A DNA stretch of 64,000 nt from Plecoglossus altivelis (taxonomy: Eukaryota; Chordata; Actinopteri; Osmeriformes; Plecoglossidae). Positions 11,642-25,216 of this stretch are shown here, piece after piece; position 1 is the first letter of the stretch; each line of letters opens with the position of its first letter. The stretch covers positions 5,098,538-5,162,537 of the forward strand of contig BROE01000014.1 of the NCBI GenBank assembly GCA_036571765.1. The letters run 5' to 3'. Below the pieces are notes generated by a model that was not told where the DNA came from, made no database searches, and was given only the letters and a program-made list of their open reading frames with translations. Made by a program: the position numbers and the translations under genes.

Positions 11642-14600
11642 GGCTCTGTTCACAGAGCGCTGTTGTCGCCGTAGGCGGTGGAATGGCGGTGAAGAGTGGG
11701 TGCTAGGAGGTCCTGTCTGAGCCTGTTGTTGCTCTGCGTAGCCCCAAACAGGGCCCGGTTCGTGAAAGCATGATAAGAGTGAGCCTGGTTGTAATTTAGT
11801 GATTTCAACAGTTCTAAACATGGTTCGATCTCAGTGAGAAAATATATCACTGAAGTATTTGTGAAAGTTATACTGTACACATTTGACACATCATCACAGG
11901 AGACTAAGCCAGAGTCTGAACAGAGTTCTAATGATGGCAGACAGATGTTAATGAAATGAACAGCCCTAGTGTTCAGGGTGAAATCATAGACCATTTTGCA
12001 CAGTCATACCCCTTAAATCTGATCAAGCCCTTCTGGAAAAGTGCATTCCTTGGGCCAACTGTGAATGTGCCTTTCTCACAGAAGACTCTAAGACCGACCC
12101 TGTCAGACCAGAACTGAGTCCAGATGGCTGTATCCCGCTGGGCAGGGCTCTCTGATGCAGGCTGGATGAAGAGAGGTGGTCTGTGTGGCTGGCCCAGAGC
12201 CTGACTGGGCCCTTTTCACACCCAGGGTCCCCAGTGTTTCCCACTCACACCCTGCCGCTCTCAGGTTACGGCCAGGCGCGGGGCGCTCGTGTCAGGCCTG
12301 TTATTCTTCCACTAGTGCAACTGATTGGATTTTTAGAGTGGATCATTCTTCTTTCACAATTTATGGAACAGTGCTGGTCTCGTTGGGGTGGTGCAAGGGG
12401 CTGAGGTTGGAGAGGAGGGAAGTTTGGATAATAAATGGTTGACAGTGTTCTCATTCAGTACTGTAACGTTTAGTTCTCTGGGTGGTATTTCATTTTTAGG
12501 TTTTGCTTCTGGGGCTTGTCAATAGAAAATGTCAATACTCTATGTCAGAAAATAGACAGTGAAATTCCATGCGATATCAAATGATCTTCAGTACAGTTTG
12601 TTGTGGGGTTAACTGAACATTGTGGGGTGGAATCCCAAAACCAAAAGTCATAACTTGCCAAAAATGCCATTGTACTGCTGTAGTATATATGCTTCTTTAA
12701 AACTATTAACTAGGAAATCACATACAGCTGTAATTCTTTCCTATTTTACAATTAATGCAACAAATTATCTGATAGATGTGCATGGACAAACATCCATAGG
12801 AGTTAACACTTTTAACAAAACATTTACATTTGTGGGGGTTGTGTGCATCACTGATGTGAACAGAGAGAGAGAACTATGGGAATGAGACCGAGAGAACAGA
12901 GAGAGTAAGAAGAGGAATAGACCACCTGGGTTCTGGGTTGGCTTCCAGTAATGTGGCTCCGGTTTCCAGCCCTCAGCAACATTCTCCTAGGTCATTCTAT
13001 ACTGTACCTGGCTCTAGACAGAGACTCTGGGGTTTGGTCTCTCTTTTGTGTCTCTGTAACTACATGTGACCTGATGAGGGAAGAATGCATCTGCTAAGTA
13101 TTGGTTTCACTTGGACTTCCAAAAAGATTTTTCCCTTTTTTCCCTTCTTTTTTTCAAGACACTTTCTCAAAGAACTTCATGTTCCATTTGGTCACTTTCT
13201 CACCATGGCCAAAACCAATCTCTTTTCTCATGGACATTCATTCTATTCATTCTGACTGCATGAGTTTTCTTCACACCTGCCAATAACAACAGAAAAGATC
13301 ATTAGTTGATGGTGAGTGGTTTGATGAAGGATGTGTGTGACTTTGTTGCCACACTGCTGCCTTTCTGTTTGGCTGTGAAACAACCAAGTACGTGAAGGAT
13401 GCTCTGAGAAGAAAGGGCTCCGTATTGTTGATGAGCCCTCTGCACGCTAGAAACAGGCAGAAAATCAAGATGTCGTTCAACAAAATTTAATCTGATAGAG
13501 ACAAGATGGCTATACAATGCTGCTGTGAGAGAAGGCAGAACTGGGTCTGGTGCGTTAGTCAGACCATGGTGATGGCTGTGTTCCCAGAGCCAACAGGTGG
13601 AGATTTCATCCCAGATGCCTCCTGGCTGATGGGTAGTTTCCGCTCCACAACATGAGGCCCCGTCGTATCCTATGACAGTATGATTGACAGGTGAATGACA
13701 CCAATAAGAAGCCAACCGTCTTCCCCATGGGCCCAAATTCAGCTTGTTGTGAATGGAAAGAGAATTGGAGGACAGAGAAAAAGTGTCTTTGAACCTGAAA
13801 AGAATATTTTTCCCCCTTCTGCTTCTCCCTTTATTCCACTCTTTCTGTGTGCCAGGTTTCCTGCCCTTTTCTTGCTTCCTCCCTCCTTTCTGTGCGCAAG
13901 TGTTTTGTTCGGCTGGGGTTGAGAGGCCGATGGGGATGGTTGACTCGGAGCTCCAGGCAGAGCAGAATGTGAGGCACGTTAAACGAAGGCCCTTTTCAAG
14001 GCTGGAGGGGGATGTGTCAGTCAGCTCACAGGCCCTGTTTTGTTTGGACCTGTCAGACGAGCTGGCAGGGGGCAAGGTGATGGGTGGGTGGAAAGAGAGA
14101 GAGGAGCGAGAGAGATAGTGAGAAAGGAGGGGGGAGGCAGGGATACTGGGAGGTCTAAAAGCAGTGCCAGTGAGTTTCCCAGTACCTCTGGTAACTTCCA
14201 CTATGGTGCAGGTTCACTGGCAGGGTGTTTCCGCCCAGTTAGTCAAACCTGACAAAGAAGAGTGAACATTAGAATAATGTGGAAAAACAGCACGATATCA
14301 CAAAAAATAAGCCTTTTTAGAATGACATGGTTAAAAACTGAATATGTTACAGAGTATGGGACGGAACCTTCTTTGTCACCAGAAGTTAGATATATTTAAT
14401 GGACTTATCTTGGTTAGTCATGATCCATGGTGCTGGTCTTCCGAGCAGTTGTTGGCTTTGTGGTGGCCTGCCTTTGTGCCAAACCCTCAGCCACCCTGGC
14501 CTCTCTCACCATCAAGTGTTCCCCTTTCACAACTGCCAATCACCATCACCATCCAAGAGGAGTGACCACATCACTGACCTGCTTAATGAGAAGGGAGAGC

Positions 14601-15625
14601 AATAAAGTGACAGAGAGAGGGGGGGGGCAAAAGAAAGAGAGAGAGAAAAGATTGTGAGACAGAAGAGTGAGAACAGAGAGAAAAGGATGGAGAGAAAACG
14701 TGGACCAGAAATCCTATCTTTTTGTAGTTGTTTTATTGTCCTTGCGACAGAATTTCACCCAAACCTGTTGTGATAGCATGTCCTTACAATGGACATATTT
14801 TCCCATATCAACATGAATTACCATGTGCAACCTCAGTTAGACAGTGTTTGCAGCAATTATGAAAACATATGCTGTATTGTTTAAGAGCCAGACATCACAC
14901 TATTGGTGTTTTTCCCAGAATGATTCATGACTGTCATAACATTTCCTACAGTTCAGTGTCAGTACACATTGATATCAAAATAATCCAAAAATAAAAGGGT
15001 CATTTAGATTTAGGCTTTCCCCTCTGAGAATCCAGATTTTTGCTTTGCACTTTGAACAACAGCTTTCATAAAATCAAACCAAATATTTTTCTGTTTATGG
15101 CTGCCAGCCAGTTTCTCAGTTTACAGTGTTAGGACCAGCCCTCAAAGCAGACAATTACACACATCAATAAAGAAACATCTCTCTTCGTATTGGTCCACGC
15201 TGTGTACATCAAATTTTGTGTATTTGTGCCCACAAGTATTTCATCATTATCAATGTCCCACTTAATGAGCTCTTCATATGGAGGCAGTCCGGACAGAGAT
15301 GTGACACGCTCTCTTTGTCCCATTGAGAAGACCTCTGGCTCTTGCGGCCCGCTTGTCAGTGTGCAGCTGTTAGCTGTCTCTCGTCATTGCATGGAGGACC
15401 GTACTACCGAACACTGTCTGTTGACCTCTTACTGTGGCTGCCTCTCACAGCTGTGCGCTTTGAACTTTCAGTTGGCTCTGCAACCAATCAAGCTCGTTTT
15501 AAAAATCTAACCCTGTGTTTTCCCCATTGTAGCAGCTGTGTTGACCAAGTTTAAACCCACCAAGTTGTTGTTGAGCTGGCATGGGTTTACCTTTGTTGGA
15601 CAAAAGTAATCACCTACCTACCTAC

Positions 15626-16018
15626 TGTTGGAGTTTATGATTTTACTCTGTTACGTGTTCACGCATCGAGAGTGGTAAAATGGATCATCAGGATTCAGTA
15701 TAGTTAAGTTCAATTAAGTTTATTCCCTGACAGTACATTTCTAACACAGATATCCGGGTCTCTCCAAGGTCCCTAACAGCACACAGCTACGTGCATCTTA
15801 CGCTCGTCACAGCGAAGAACGACACTTTTCCTTGAGAGACCCTAGGTAATATAGCTAACACTATGCATTATTCATGACAGGAGCTCCTCTGCGGTAGGTG
15901 GTCTCCGCCAATGGTTCGAGGGCCGTCTTTTCGCCTTATGTGGTTGGGAGGACCATCTTCGTTGCCTCTCTCCCAGGTGTTGTTTTATCTGACTCTACAC
16001 ACAAAGAAAACAGTGTTC
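15626..16018 (-). mobile_element. Possible solo LTR-like segment
   Basis: On the minus strand the segment ends in CTCCAACA and has AATAAA about 100 bases before that end, as in an LTR. CCTAC occurs directly at both borders (15621-15625 and 16019-16023), a possible target duplication. The left flank is itself a CCTA repeat and the other terminus lacks TG, so the call is weak. No coding sequence is associated. Confidence 0.25.
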
Positions 16019-16228
16019 CCTACTCCCTACACCCCATGATAAGATAGTTGAATACATTGAATTGTGGAGTATGTGTGGACTGTCAACCCCCCCTTGATGC
16101 ACACAGTGTGTTACATTTCTTGCATGATGGAAAAGTACTGTCTGTCTGCCTTACTAATCTTATAGGTTAGCATAAGTAAATCATTGTATCCTTCATTGCT
16201 AGCGTAAGTCAATTATTATATCCTTCAC

Positions 16229-16320
16229 TACCTACCTACCTACTTACCTCTCTATTTATCTATCCATCCATCTATCCATCCATCCATCCTTCCAACCATC
16301 CGGCCATCCATCCACGGGTA
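16229..16320. repeat. Compound CCTA/CATC microsatellite
   Basis: Tandem CTAC units pass into ATCC/TCCA units with interruptions. Confidence 0.85.
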
Positions 16321-17085
16321 TCTGTCTGTCTGTATGCTATATGCCATCTGGCCAGGGACCACTGCCGGCTGGAGGCCATCTGTCCAGGCAATCAGTGGGA
16401 TGGATCAGCCAGCAATGACTCTCAAGCAAGAACTCGAAACAAACGTACAGGAATACACCTTGGCCAATGCTGGCTAATTTACAGAGACAGAAAGACTCAC
16501 TTCTCTTATCTGTTGAAGCTCTTTCATTCGATATCCAAACAGGACAGTGCCACAGTCTCTGATGTTAATGCCAGCTCAGTACTTTTTTACAGAGAGTTTA
16601 TTTTTTATCCATGGCCAAAAATCATAGACCTGTGGAGTGCCTCAGTTTCAGTACACCATTATGACAAAAAATGCATAAATAATGACTTCACTTCTGTTTG
16701 AATGATCAAAATCCAAGTGCAGAATCTTCTCTAAAAGCTTCATTTTTTTGTCAAGCAGCATAGCTCCGATGGACAGAACAGGTCCATCCACCATTGTGCA
16801 GTTTCACAATTGGAACGGAGTGGTTGCTTGGTGTGAAAATTTGTTTCCATAGATTCCTTTCATCAGCCCTGAAAGCAGAAAACAACACCTTCCCTTTGAA
16901 CAACTGCCTGGAGGTGACAGAATCTGAAACTGATTTACGTTGTCCGTTCCCACAAAATGTCTTTTTCAATTTGGGGCCTATCAAGGGCCAATCTGGAAAC
17001 CGTTACTCAGTGAGTCCTCAAAAGAAACAGTTTGCAGCTGAAAGTCCAGTACTGGGTGAGTTAGGAAGGGAAAAGGGGTGGGGGA

Positions 17086-17087
<2 letters not shown>

Positions 17088-17121
<34 letters not shown>
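17088..17121 (+). repeat. Homopolymer of 34 G
   Basis: An uninterrupted run of G, preceded by GGGGA-rich sequence. It can form G-quadruplexes, and its length is unreliable in most assemblies. Confidence 0.9.
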
Positions 17122-17123
<2 letters not shown>

Positions 17124-18654
17124 GTCAAGGGACAGAAACAAGTGCAATTGATTCGGTTGCGAATTCCCCTCAGTGTGATGCCATGTTTAGGCTGATGCAC
17201 AGGAAACAGGCTCTCGCCAGCCAGGAAATGAAGTGGCAGACAGAGACCAGCTTGTGTTTCCCCTCTTTGCTTTCAGCTGGACCTTGTTAGGGAGGAGACA
17301 CTGGGACTGCTGCTTTTGTTCACGCCAGGGCCCCTGGTAAACAACTCTGCTACATGTTTAAATAACGCTAAGTGCTTGTGATGGCTGACTGCTATGCTGC
17401 CATGGAGTCTTGGGTTTCTCAGAGTTCCACACCGAACACCACCACCCCATCAGCCCCTTCCTCCTACTCCCTCTTACACAAGTTAAACTTGTGGTTCAAA
17501 TCTTCTATTTACTACTTTACTAATCGTACATACTGATTATCTTATTTTTGGGGTAAACGTGTTGTGCAGGAACCAGGTTTGGAGAACATTTGGCTGAAAC
17601 TTGAAGAATTCAAATAAGGTCATGGATGGTCTTATTTTATCTTTAACTGTGGTGTCATTTTTTACACCACATAAACTTCACCATTGCTGTTTTAGTCAGA
17701 GAGACACAAGAAAGAGAGAGAGAGAGAAATGAAGGCGTGAGAGATGAGAGAGAGAGAGATGAATAGAGACATCTCCTGGTCATAAGGAATCCATCACAAC
17801 AGGAGTTACAATATGACTGTTTGGGGATTATGTTGATAAACGTTCGTGGGGATCATGTTGATAAACGCTCATGATGGCTTTGTTATGTTAGGAATGTTGA
17901 GATTTATCTGTGACATTGATCTGCAGCTTGAGGTCTACCTCGTATGAATCACTCTGCTATGATAATTGCTTAACCAGTGGCAGCTGGAAAGAAACATTCT
18001 CTCCTGTGAGCTCAAGGTGAGAGAGGATCTGAAAGAAAATGCCTGCTATGTCTTACCATGTTCTGTTCATTCAATGGTTGCACAGCTGGCCTTCTAATAT
18101 TTTTTCCACCCAGGATTGAGAAAAGGGTTATAACTCATAAACATTTAGCGGTTGGATGTTGACAGTACATTAGGCAGATGATTGGTGATTGAGGATCTAT
18201 AATTGAAAATGGGAAATGTTTATTTGTGTTTATTTATTCTCTTACTTCTCTCTCCAGATGAGGCTTATGAAAAGATCTTCCAAAACACATAAATCAACTA
18301 CATGAATTTCCAGCCCCACAAAACCAAACAAAGCCAATTATGGAATGTGTTTGAATTCTAACGATGCCTATGGGACCTGAGGATGGATTAGTTACCCTTC
18401 AGTCTCAACCTGAGTGTGGTCTTTGACACCCCAACACACACATACACACAGTGTGATGACAACAGTGGCACAGCTGGCCAAGTGGAAGTGGAAGTCAAAC
18501 ACAAGACAGCCGGATCAAAGAACTTTCATGGAGGATTGGCACAACCTTCACCACCTTCACTGACGGTGTGAAACAGACCGAGAAAACAATCACTAGTAGC
18601 ACAACACCCAGTCACTATTGACAGAGCAGTGAGCCACTAGTAACTGACCTAGTC

Positions 18655-18760
18655 ATGGGTGATGTAACTTAGCGGTAGACTGTAGCTCGAGAGGCTGTGG
18701 GTTCAAATTCCCACCACAATGTTGTTGGAGGAAAGTCATACCAAATTGCAGAACAGTCAG
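18655..18760 (+). mobile_element. tRNA-derived SINE head fragment
   Basis: TAACTTAGCGGTAGACTG resembles a Pol III A box and GGTTCAAATTCC a B box, spaced as in a tRNA-related SINE. A recognisable tail is missing, so it appears truncated. Confidence 0.5.
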
Positions 18761-19519
18761 CCACTAGTAGCAAAACAACATGTGTCCAATGTTGCCATGC
18801 ATCCGGAAGCTATGCTTTCCAGAGGGTTATTACACAGTGATAACAGCAAAAGGAAGCAATCAAATAACAAAGCGTTAATAAGCCTTCTCGCATGCACTAG
18901 CACAACAAAAGGTCTTAAACTCATCTGTTTCTCACTGACCTCACACCCTCAGGAAAAATCGAATTAAGCTGCTTCACAGCTCGGCAGTGTTTAATATAAG
19001 TATGAGTGACTTTCCAATCTGAGGTCAGAATGGCTGACACCTGTTACAGACTGGGGCGGACAGCCACTTCCTGTTTGCTGTTGGCAGCCCGAGGCTTCTG
19101 GATGTGCTGAGGTCAGAGTTGACCTGGTGCCCACACAAATACCCTGTTCATACTCTCCAAGGTGAGGGGCCAATGCTGTGCGTGTTGCTCTTCCATTACT
19201 ACAACCGACTTCTCATAATGAGTTCAACTCCGGGAAATACTGGAGGTCTGTTTTTTGGATAGCAAAGTAGCGGAACGGTGTGAATTTGATGTGTTTGTTT
19301 TTGTCCTCGTGTGGGTTTGTGTGCTTGGGTGTGCTCTTGTGTGTATGTGTGTGTGTGTGCATGTAATTCTGTTCATGGAATATAAGCTTACCCTGTTGAC
19401 TGACCAACATTGATTGGCGTGTGGTGTACATGTTAGGGATATTTACTGTGTAAACTTGGTTTCTGCTCAGAGGGCTGACAGGATCACTCAGTGTTAGTAA
19501 AAAAAAACCTGGAACACCT

Positions 19520-19662
19520 TTGCTCTGCTCTGTTCTACCCTGGAACACTGCAACCCAGCTCTGCTATACCCTGGAACACTGCGACTCAGCTGTGCTCAAC
19601 CCTGGAACTCTGCCACTTTCCTCTACCCTGAAACAACGCTGCTCTGCTGTACCCTGGAACAG
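19520..19662. repeat. Minisatellite of five units, period about 31 then 26
   Basis: The core ACCCTGGAACACTGC and variants recurs at 19537, 19568, 19599, 19625 and 19651. Spacing is 31, 31, 26 and 26 bases, with TCTGCT-rich spacers. Confidence 0.75.
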
Positions 19663-20786
19663 TAGATTTATATGCCTTCATTACTGAGCATGCTTCAGAA
19701 GATACCTCAGGCCTGGCAGTCACATTTAGCACAGTCCTGAAAGTCTAGCACTGTGTTCCAGTAGAGATAGCTCAGGAAACAAGGATATTGTAATCATCCC
19801 ACTTTTCTCTGTACAATTATAGTGCCTTCTCCCAAACGAATGTAGTATAGGGGTGTAATCAGGTGTACTTCTAATGCCTAAAGGCCTGGGCTGATAAACA
19901 CCAATAAATCTACCCTTTATCCACAGGCTGTAAATGGGCTGTAATTTTCGATGCTCGTGATTATGGTTATTGACAATGCACGTCCTGTCGAAAACCATCA
20001 ATGATGAAATCTAAGTGTCTTTGGTACATTCTTGGCTTCAGACTAGCATTTCATGGTTCACCAACAAGGTTGTTTTGTGACCCGACAAACTTTGTTTTTC
20101 CAACATTCTTTAATATCTTATGTAGTATTCATTCTAACCGGTGGCACCCTGATCCAGAACTTCAGCTCCATATTTGAAACAGCTCTGGAAAAAAACATAG
20201 ACCCCACTGCACCTTTTATTTAATTTAACAGTTGAGAAGGATCATTTGAAGTGAGGAACAGAAGGGTACAATTTGCTGCTGCATCTTAAATTTGACCCTT
20301 CTGCACCTCACAATTGTCTTTCTCAACTTTTTTTCATGGAAGAAAAATCTGTAGCGGTCTGTCAATGTTTCAGAGCTGAGTAATAACCAGATGGGTCAGA
20401 TTGTCTTTTTCAACACGTTGTATTTGAATCATTTGCTTCTTTTTGGTTTCATTAGGTAACTTGTTTACATACTACTTTAGAACTATCCACTGCCTTTCCT
20501 CGTAATAGAGAACTGCAACCAAGTTGCTTTTAACTTGATTCCATCTGTTGGAGAGGGGTTGGAGCATGACTGGCAGAGGTCCTGCTCTCTGAGAGTTAGC
20601 AGCTCGCTCGAGGGGGCTTGTTACTATCAGGGGTGAAATACCCGCCCGTCCATCACCCCGACAGGCCTGACATCCATTCAGCCAAACCAAGGGAGCCCTG
20701 CCAGCAATCAAAGGGCTTTTCATTGAAGGAATCCAGCCCTGGCCTGTCATCACAGAGAGGCGTTCCCAGCTGTCAGCAGGAGAACT

Positions 20787-21235
20787 CCCCCCCCCCCCCC
20801 CCCCGAACCTCTACGCCACTCTCAACACACTCCGTTCCCCCAAAAACTTTCTTCCTCTGTACCCCCCTTCCCAACACACTCTCTCCATCTGTACTCCCCA
20901 CACAACCCTCCTAACACTCTCCCCTTCTGTATCCCTCCCCTCAACACGTTCTCTCCATTGGTACCCCGCCCCAACACAATCTCCCCACAATCTCCCACTC
21001 CCAATGCCTCCCCCTCTAAGTACCCCCTTCCCAACACTCTCCATGAACACCCCCCTCTCAACACAATCTTCCCCTCATTGCTCCCCCTCCCCACGCTTCC
21101 CAACTCTATGTCCTGTTTGCCCTATGGCATTGGTCCATGGCTCCACCCTTTCTCCTCTCTCTCTCTGTCTCTCTCTCCTTTTCTCTCTACCTCTCTACCC
21201 CTCTGTCATTCTTGCTCTTCCTCTCACCCTGACAA

Positions 21236-21273
<38 letters not shown>

Positions 21274-21275
21274 AG
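20787..21275. repeat. C-homopolymer and pyrimidine-rich tract
   Basis: A run of 18 C at 20787-20804 is followed by imperfect repeats of CCCAACACxCTC type. CT-rich simple sequence runs from about 21148 to 21275. Open frames here are compositional. Confidence 0.75.
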
Positions 21276-21409
21276 TCTATATCATTTATTTATTTGCTAC
21301 CTAAATGGAAATTAGGAAAGAAAAGAAATGCATTTTAAATGAACACATGAAACTGTTTGTGTCATAAGATTCCTTTAATTTGTTTTAAGAATGTTGTGAT
21401 TTTGTTTCG

Positions 21410-21424
21410 CCACTGGAGGGGGCA
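21410..21424 (+). promoter_or_regulatory. CTCF-like motif
   Basis: CCACTGGAGGGGGCA fits the CTCF core reasonably well. It is intergenic, about 5.7 kb beyond the pde11a-type stop codon. Confidence 0.3.
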
Positions 21425-24169
21425 AATCCCAAAGAAATAGAAAACAGCTTTGGGACAAATGAGCATCTGACTATTTATTACTAAGACCTGGCAAGAAATG
21501 TTACATGATAGATTTGTGAATAAAAAAGAAGACCTACAATTACATTAAATAATTAAATATCAGAGGAAATAATTTCAGAGACCAATGTAGAAAGAGAATA
21601 TTATTTGAGTAGTGAATGCAGTGAATGCTGTGAAGCTCAGCAGTCTGTTCCTTTCCATTAACAATACATGTTTTTTTCAGATAAAGCCGTGTAATTGGAA
21701 TTAGCTCTATGGTAGTAGTAATTCCTTTATGTCACTCATTGTGATTTGCTTCTTATAAAAATGTCTTCCTTGCCAGGTCTATTTGAGATACTGGAGGCAG
21801 AAATATGCCGGGACAAATCCCTTAAATGTACTAATTGGACGCTTTGGAATTAATTAATTAAATATACAGAATTTTGTATGTAAAAAAAGGTTAATAGGCT
21901 TTGTGAAGTGAAGCATTAAAGTCTCACAACCACAATAGCAAAAGCCAGGATTAGGACTGGAATCAGAGTAGCTGTCCCCCCCTGGAACCGGGTTGGCTTA
22001 TTTCCCTCTTCCTTTGTCTTGATCCACAGACGTGTTGTTTCCAACAGAAACTCAAGTGAAATTACCGTTGCGTTGTTTCACAAGCTCTGGGCCTGCGTGT
22101 GTCAGAGAGAAGAGAGGTGGCAGTGGCTGCAGGGTGTGTTCTGTGTGTGGGAGCAGTAACCTCTAGCCTTCACCTCCCCTCTCTTTTCATCTCCCTCAAC
22201 CTCCTCAGATACATTTTCTGACCGGGTGGGCAGCGTGCACTGTGGGCCTCGCAAAGGACGCTGGGAGTCCAAGGGCTTGTTTGCGTGGTCAAACAAAGAG
22301 GTGCTAGGGACAACAGCTTCAAGAGCCGAGCCATTGTTCCTGGTGTTTTATAGCCCACCCTAGGCAGTGAAGACCTAAACACACAGAAGCATTGGGGAAA
22401 ATGGCTAGCAACAGCATTCTCAGCAGGCAAACATTCACCGAAACCTTCTGGTATGGCACATATTAGCGATGTGTATCAAGCCTAAACTCATGTCTGAGTA
22501 GTCTGACTGATAACTACAACCTGTGGTGTCATTTCAGAATTCGATTATGAGGAGCCCGAGATGAAGAGACAAAGTGTGTGGCTTCAACTTTCATTGGGAA
22601 GGGTTTACGTAACCTTTCTGTCTGTTTTGAATGAATTATTTACAGCCATGTCAGAACAGCCTGGGTGCTTTGATTATGACAGACCAGCAGACAAGGTAGC
22701 ATTTTAAATTGTAAAAAGAGAAAGCATGCATATATGCATCTTTGCTGAATCTCTAAACTTGATTGTATTGCGGCAGAGGAACATCTTCAAATGAGTCTCT
22801 CTTTGTCTCTCCATAGCACACAAAGGGCTTTTGAACACATGGGCCCCTGAGTACAGGAGAGAAGAAAGAGAGAAAAAATGGGGAATTAAAAAAAAGCCTT
22901 TGGCATTCTGAGAACGAACAGAAACCTTTTTCCACACAGAGAATATCTAAGTCAGGCGGATCTGTGAGCAAGCATCCATTTCAACATTCTAAAATGGACC
23001 AGGTTCAAACTTAGCCTTCATGTGAATAAAGGCCACAACCTCTGTGACTCAACAGCAGTTTTAGGATTACCCTGTTGGGTATGAGGGGGCAAAGTTAGAC
23101 CATGAGCCATAGATCGTAGTTTTATCAGGAATCATGGTATTTTAATCATGTAGGGATTTCAATCATGTGCTGTCAATTGGTTTCAGGGAACCGTAATATT
23201 CCACACGATCCTCTAAATGTATTGGCTTCATATGGTATAGTAAGATGGTGACACACATCGTCGTGAATATGAACTGAAATGAAGAGTTCATGGCTCATTT
23301 GATATGTGAGGGAAGGGTTCAGAGAGCACACAGGTTTAACATATCAGTCAAATTGTATCACTGTGAAAAGGTTTCCATTATCAGGTGATTTACATTCAAG
23401 TATCAGACAGAGAAATAATCCTTGTCTTGTGTTTTCAGTGTACTGCAGATATTGTTATTGTCAAAACCTCTGCTACGTCTTTTCCTCTCACGACTTGTAG
23501 AAAGACAGTCCAGCTGTGTGTCCTTGAGATTTTGTTTTCAGAATTCTCAGAAAGACATGGTACATACAATCTGAACATCAATCTAATACGATTTTTTATC
23601 AAGCAATCTATTTCTCTATTTGTGGTGAGTGTGTGAATAAAACTATTGTTATGCTTTTCCTGTTATTAAGCAAGTGTATATTATGTATCAGCATTATGAG
23701 GAATAATTATGTTCTGCTTGAACATGTTTGAGGCTACAATGGAGTGCAATCATGAAAAATGGTCTGCTTGATTTACTCCATTGAGAGAATGCATGTATTA
23801 ACATCAATAGGCTACTTAAAGAATACTTTGAGAGCTTTGCATTAACAAGGGTACATTTCCTATGAAGGAGTTTCTATATATAGGTACTGAGTTCGTGAAT
23901 GAAAGATTTGCTTAGCAGTGTCCATTGGTGCTGAAATGAGCATTCAAATAGCCTTCATTATGTATGTACATGATCATCCATTTGCACAGGTTAGCGGAGG
24001 TTTGTGGTGCTTTCTTTTCAGTCTGTCTCGCCTGCTAAAATGGTTTTGCATACAAATATGAGTATGAATATCCTATAGTCATCTAATGTAAAATTATGTT
24101 TATTTTTATCCTCTAATTTGAGTCTGTCAGACAAACCAAACACAAATGTGTGAGTGAAAGATAGATAGC

Positions 24170-24290
24170 GTAGGTAGAAGATACAGGGAGTGTGTGAATG
24201 AGAAAGAGAGGGAGCAAGAGAGAGAGAGGGGAAAAGAAAGAGAGAGGGTAAGAGAACGAGCGAGCGAAAGAGAGAGAAAGAAAGATCAAA
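24170..24290. repeat. GA-rich simple sequence
   Basis: Imperfect GAGA/GAAAG repeats. They account for the serine/leucine-rich minus-strand frame across 24018-24362. Confidence 0.8.
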
Positions 24291-25139
24291 GTAGTTGCAC
24301 AGCCAGCCAGCCCCTGTATCTACAATGAGGATGGAAGACTCTCCTCCTCTCTTCTCCTTCATAGCTCTCCCCTGATCGGAGACCCCAAGGAGAATACACT
24401 CAATCCCTGTTAAATTATAGATTACAGCCCAGCTCTGGCTATGGCTGGGCGGCTGACTGCTATCATGTCAAACCAGCCCTCAGCTTCTCTCTACTGTCTC
24501 ACCTCACAACCTCATTAAAAACAACATCAAACACTCTCTGCTGAGGAATAAAAGGCAATAGTTATGGAGACTATGAATATGTAAATATTATCTCATGCAT
24601 ACTATATCCTCCCTGCTGTACAAAATCTGGCTGTATCACTATGGCTGTGTTCATGAAATGCTGAAATGGCTAATACAATGTGAGATGTTTTTTTGTCATG
24701 TGAGATGTGTTTTTCCTCAAATGTAAACAAACATTTTCACCTTAAGGAGAAATAGCGTGTGAAACATCTTGTTTAAAAGATGAGATTCTCTGGTAGGAAG
24801 TGTTCCACCTCAACTGAGTACCGTTGGGAATATTTTGCAGACACGGTCTGTGCCTCTCGTAGCAAAGACTGTGTTCAGAGACTGGATTTGAAGAAAAGTC
24901 CAAGCACATCTCCTTCTAGACTCTTGGTCATGTTCTTGTCAGAACTCCCAGAACTTGGCCATGAAGAACACAAACAACAATGCAATGCAATAATTTATCA
25001 GGCAATGCAGCAAAACAAAATAGTAGTAGAAAATCTGAAAACAAAAGCACCAAATCTGAACCCAATGGCCTGCGATTGGTGAGGCGAGTCTCCCACCTAG
25101 ATGAATGAAAAAGAAAGCAGTGAGAAGGAATGCAACGCA

Positions 25140-25215
25140 AAAGACAATTGGGGCGGTTGTGGTAGTGTAGTCAGCTGGTGACTTGACCTACAAAGCCCTG
25201 GTGGGAGTTCACCTC
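25140..25215 (+). mobile_element. Possible tRNA-like SINE head
   Basis: TGGTAGTGTAGTCAGCTGG could be a diverged A box and GGGAGTTCACCTCC a diverged B box. No tail is seen. Confidence 0.25.
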
Positions 25216-25216
25216 C

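Noticed and set aside
13302..14201. 299-codon minus-strand open frame
   Set aside because: It has no recognisable domain, no matching splice context and mixed composition with Ser/Pro-rich and basic low-complexity parts. I judge it a chance frame.
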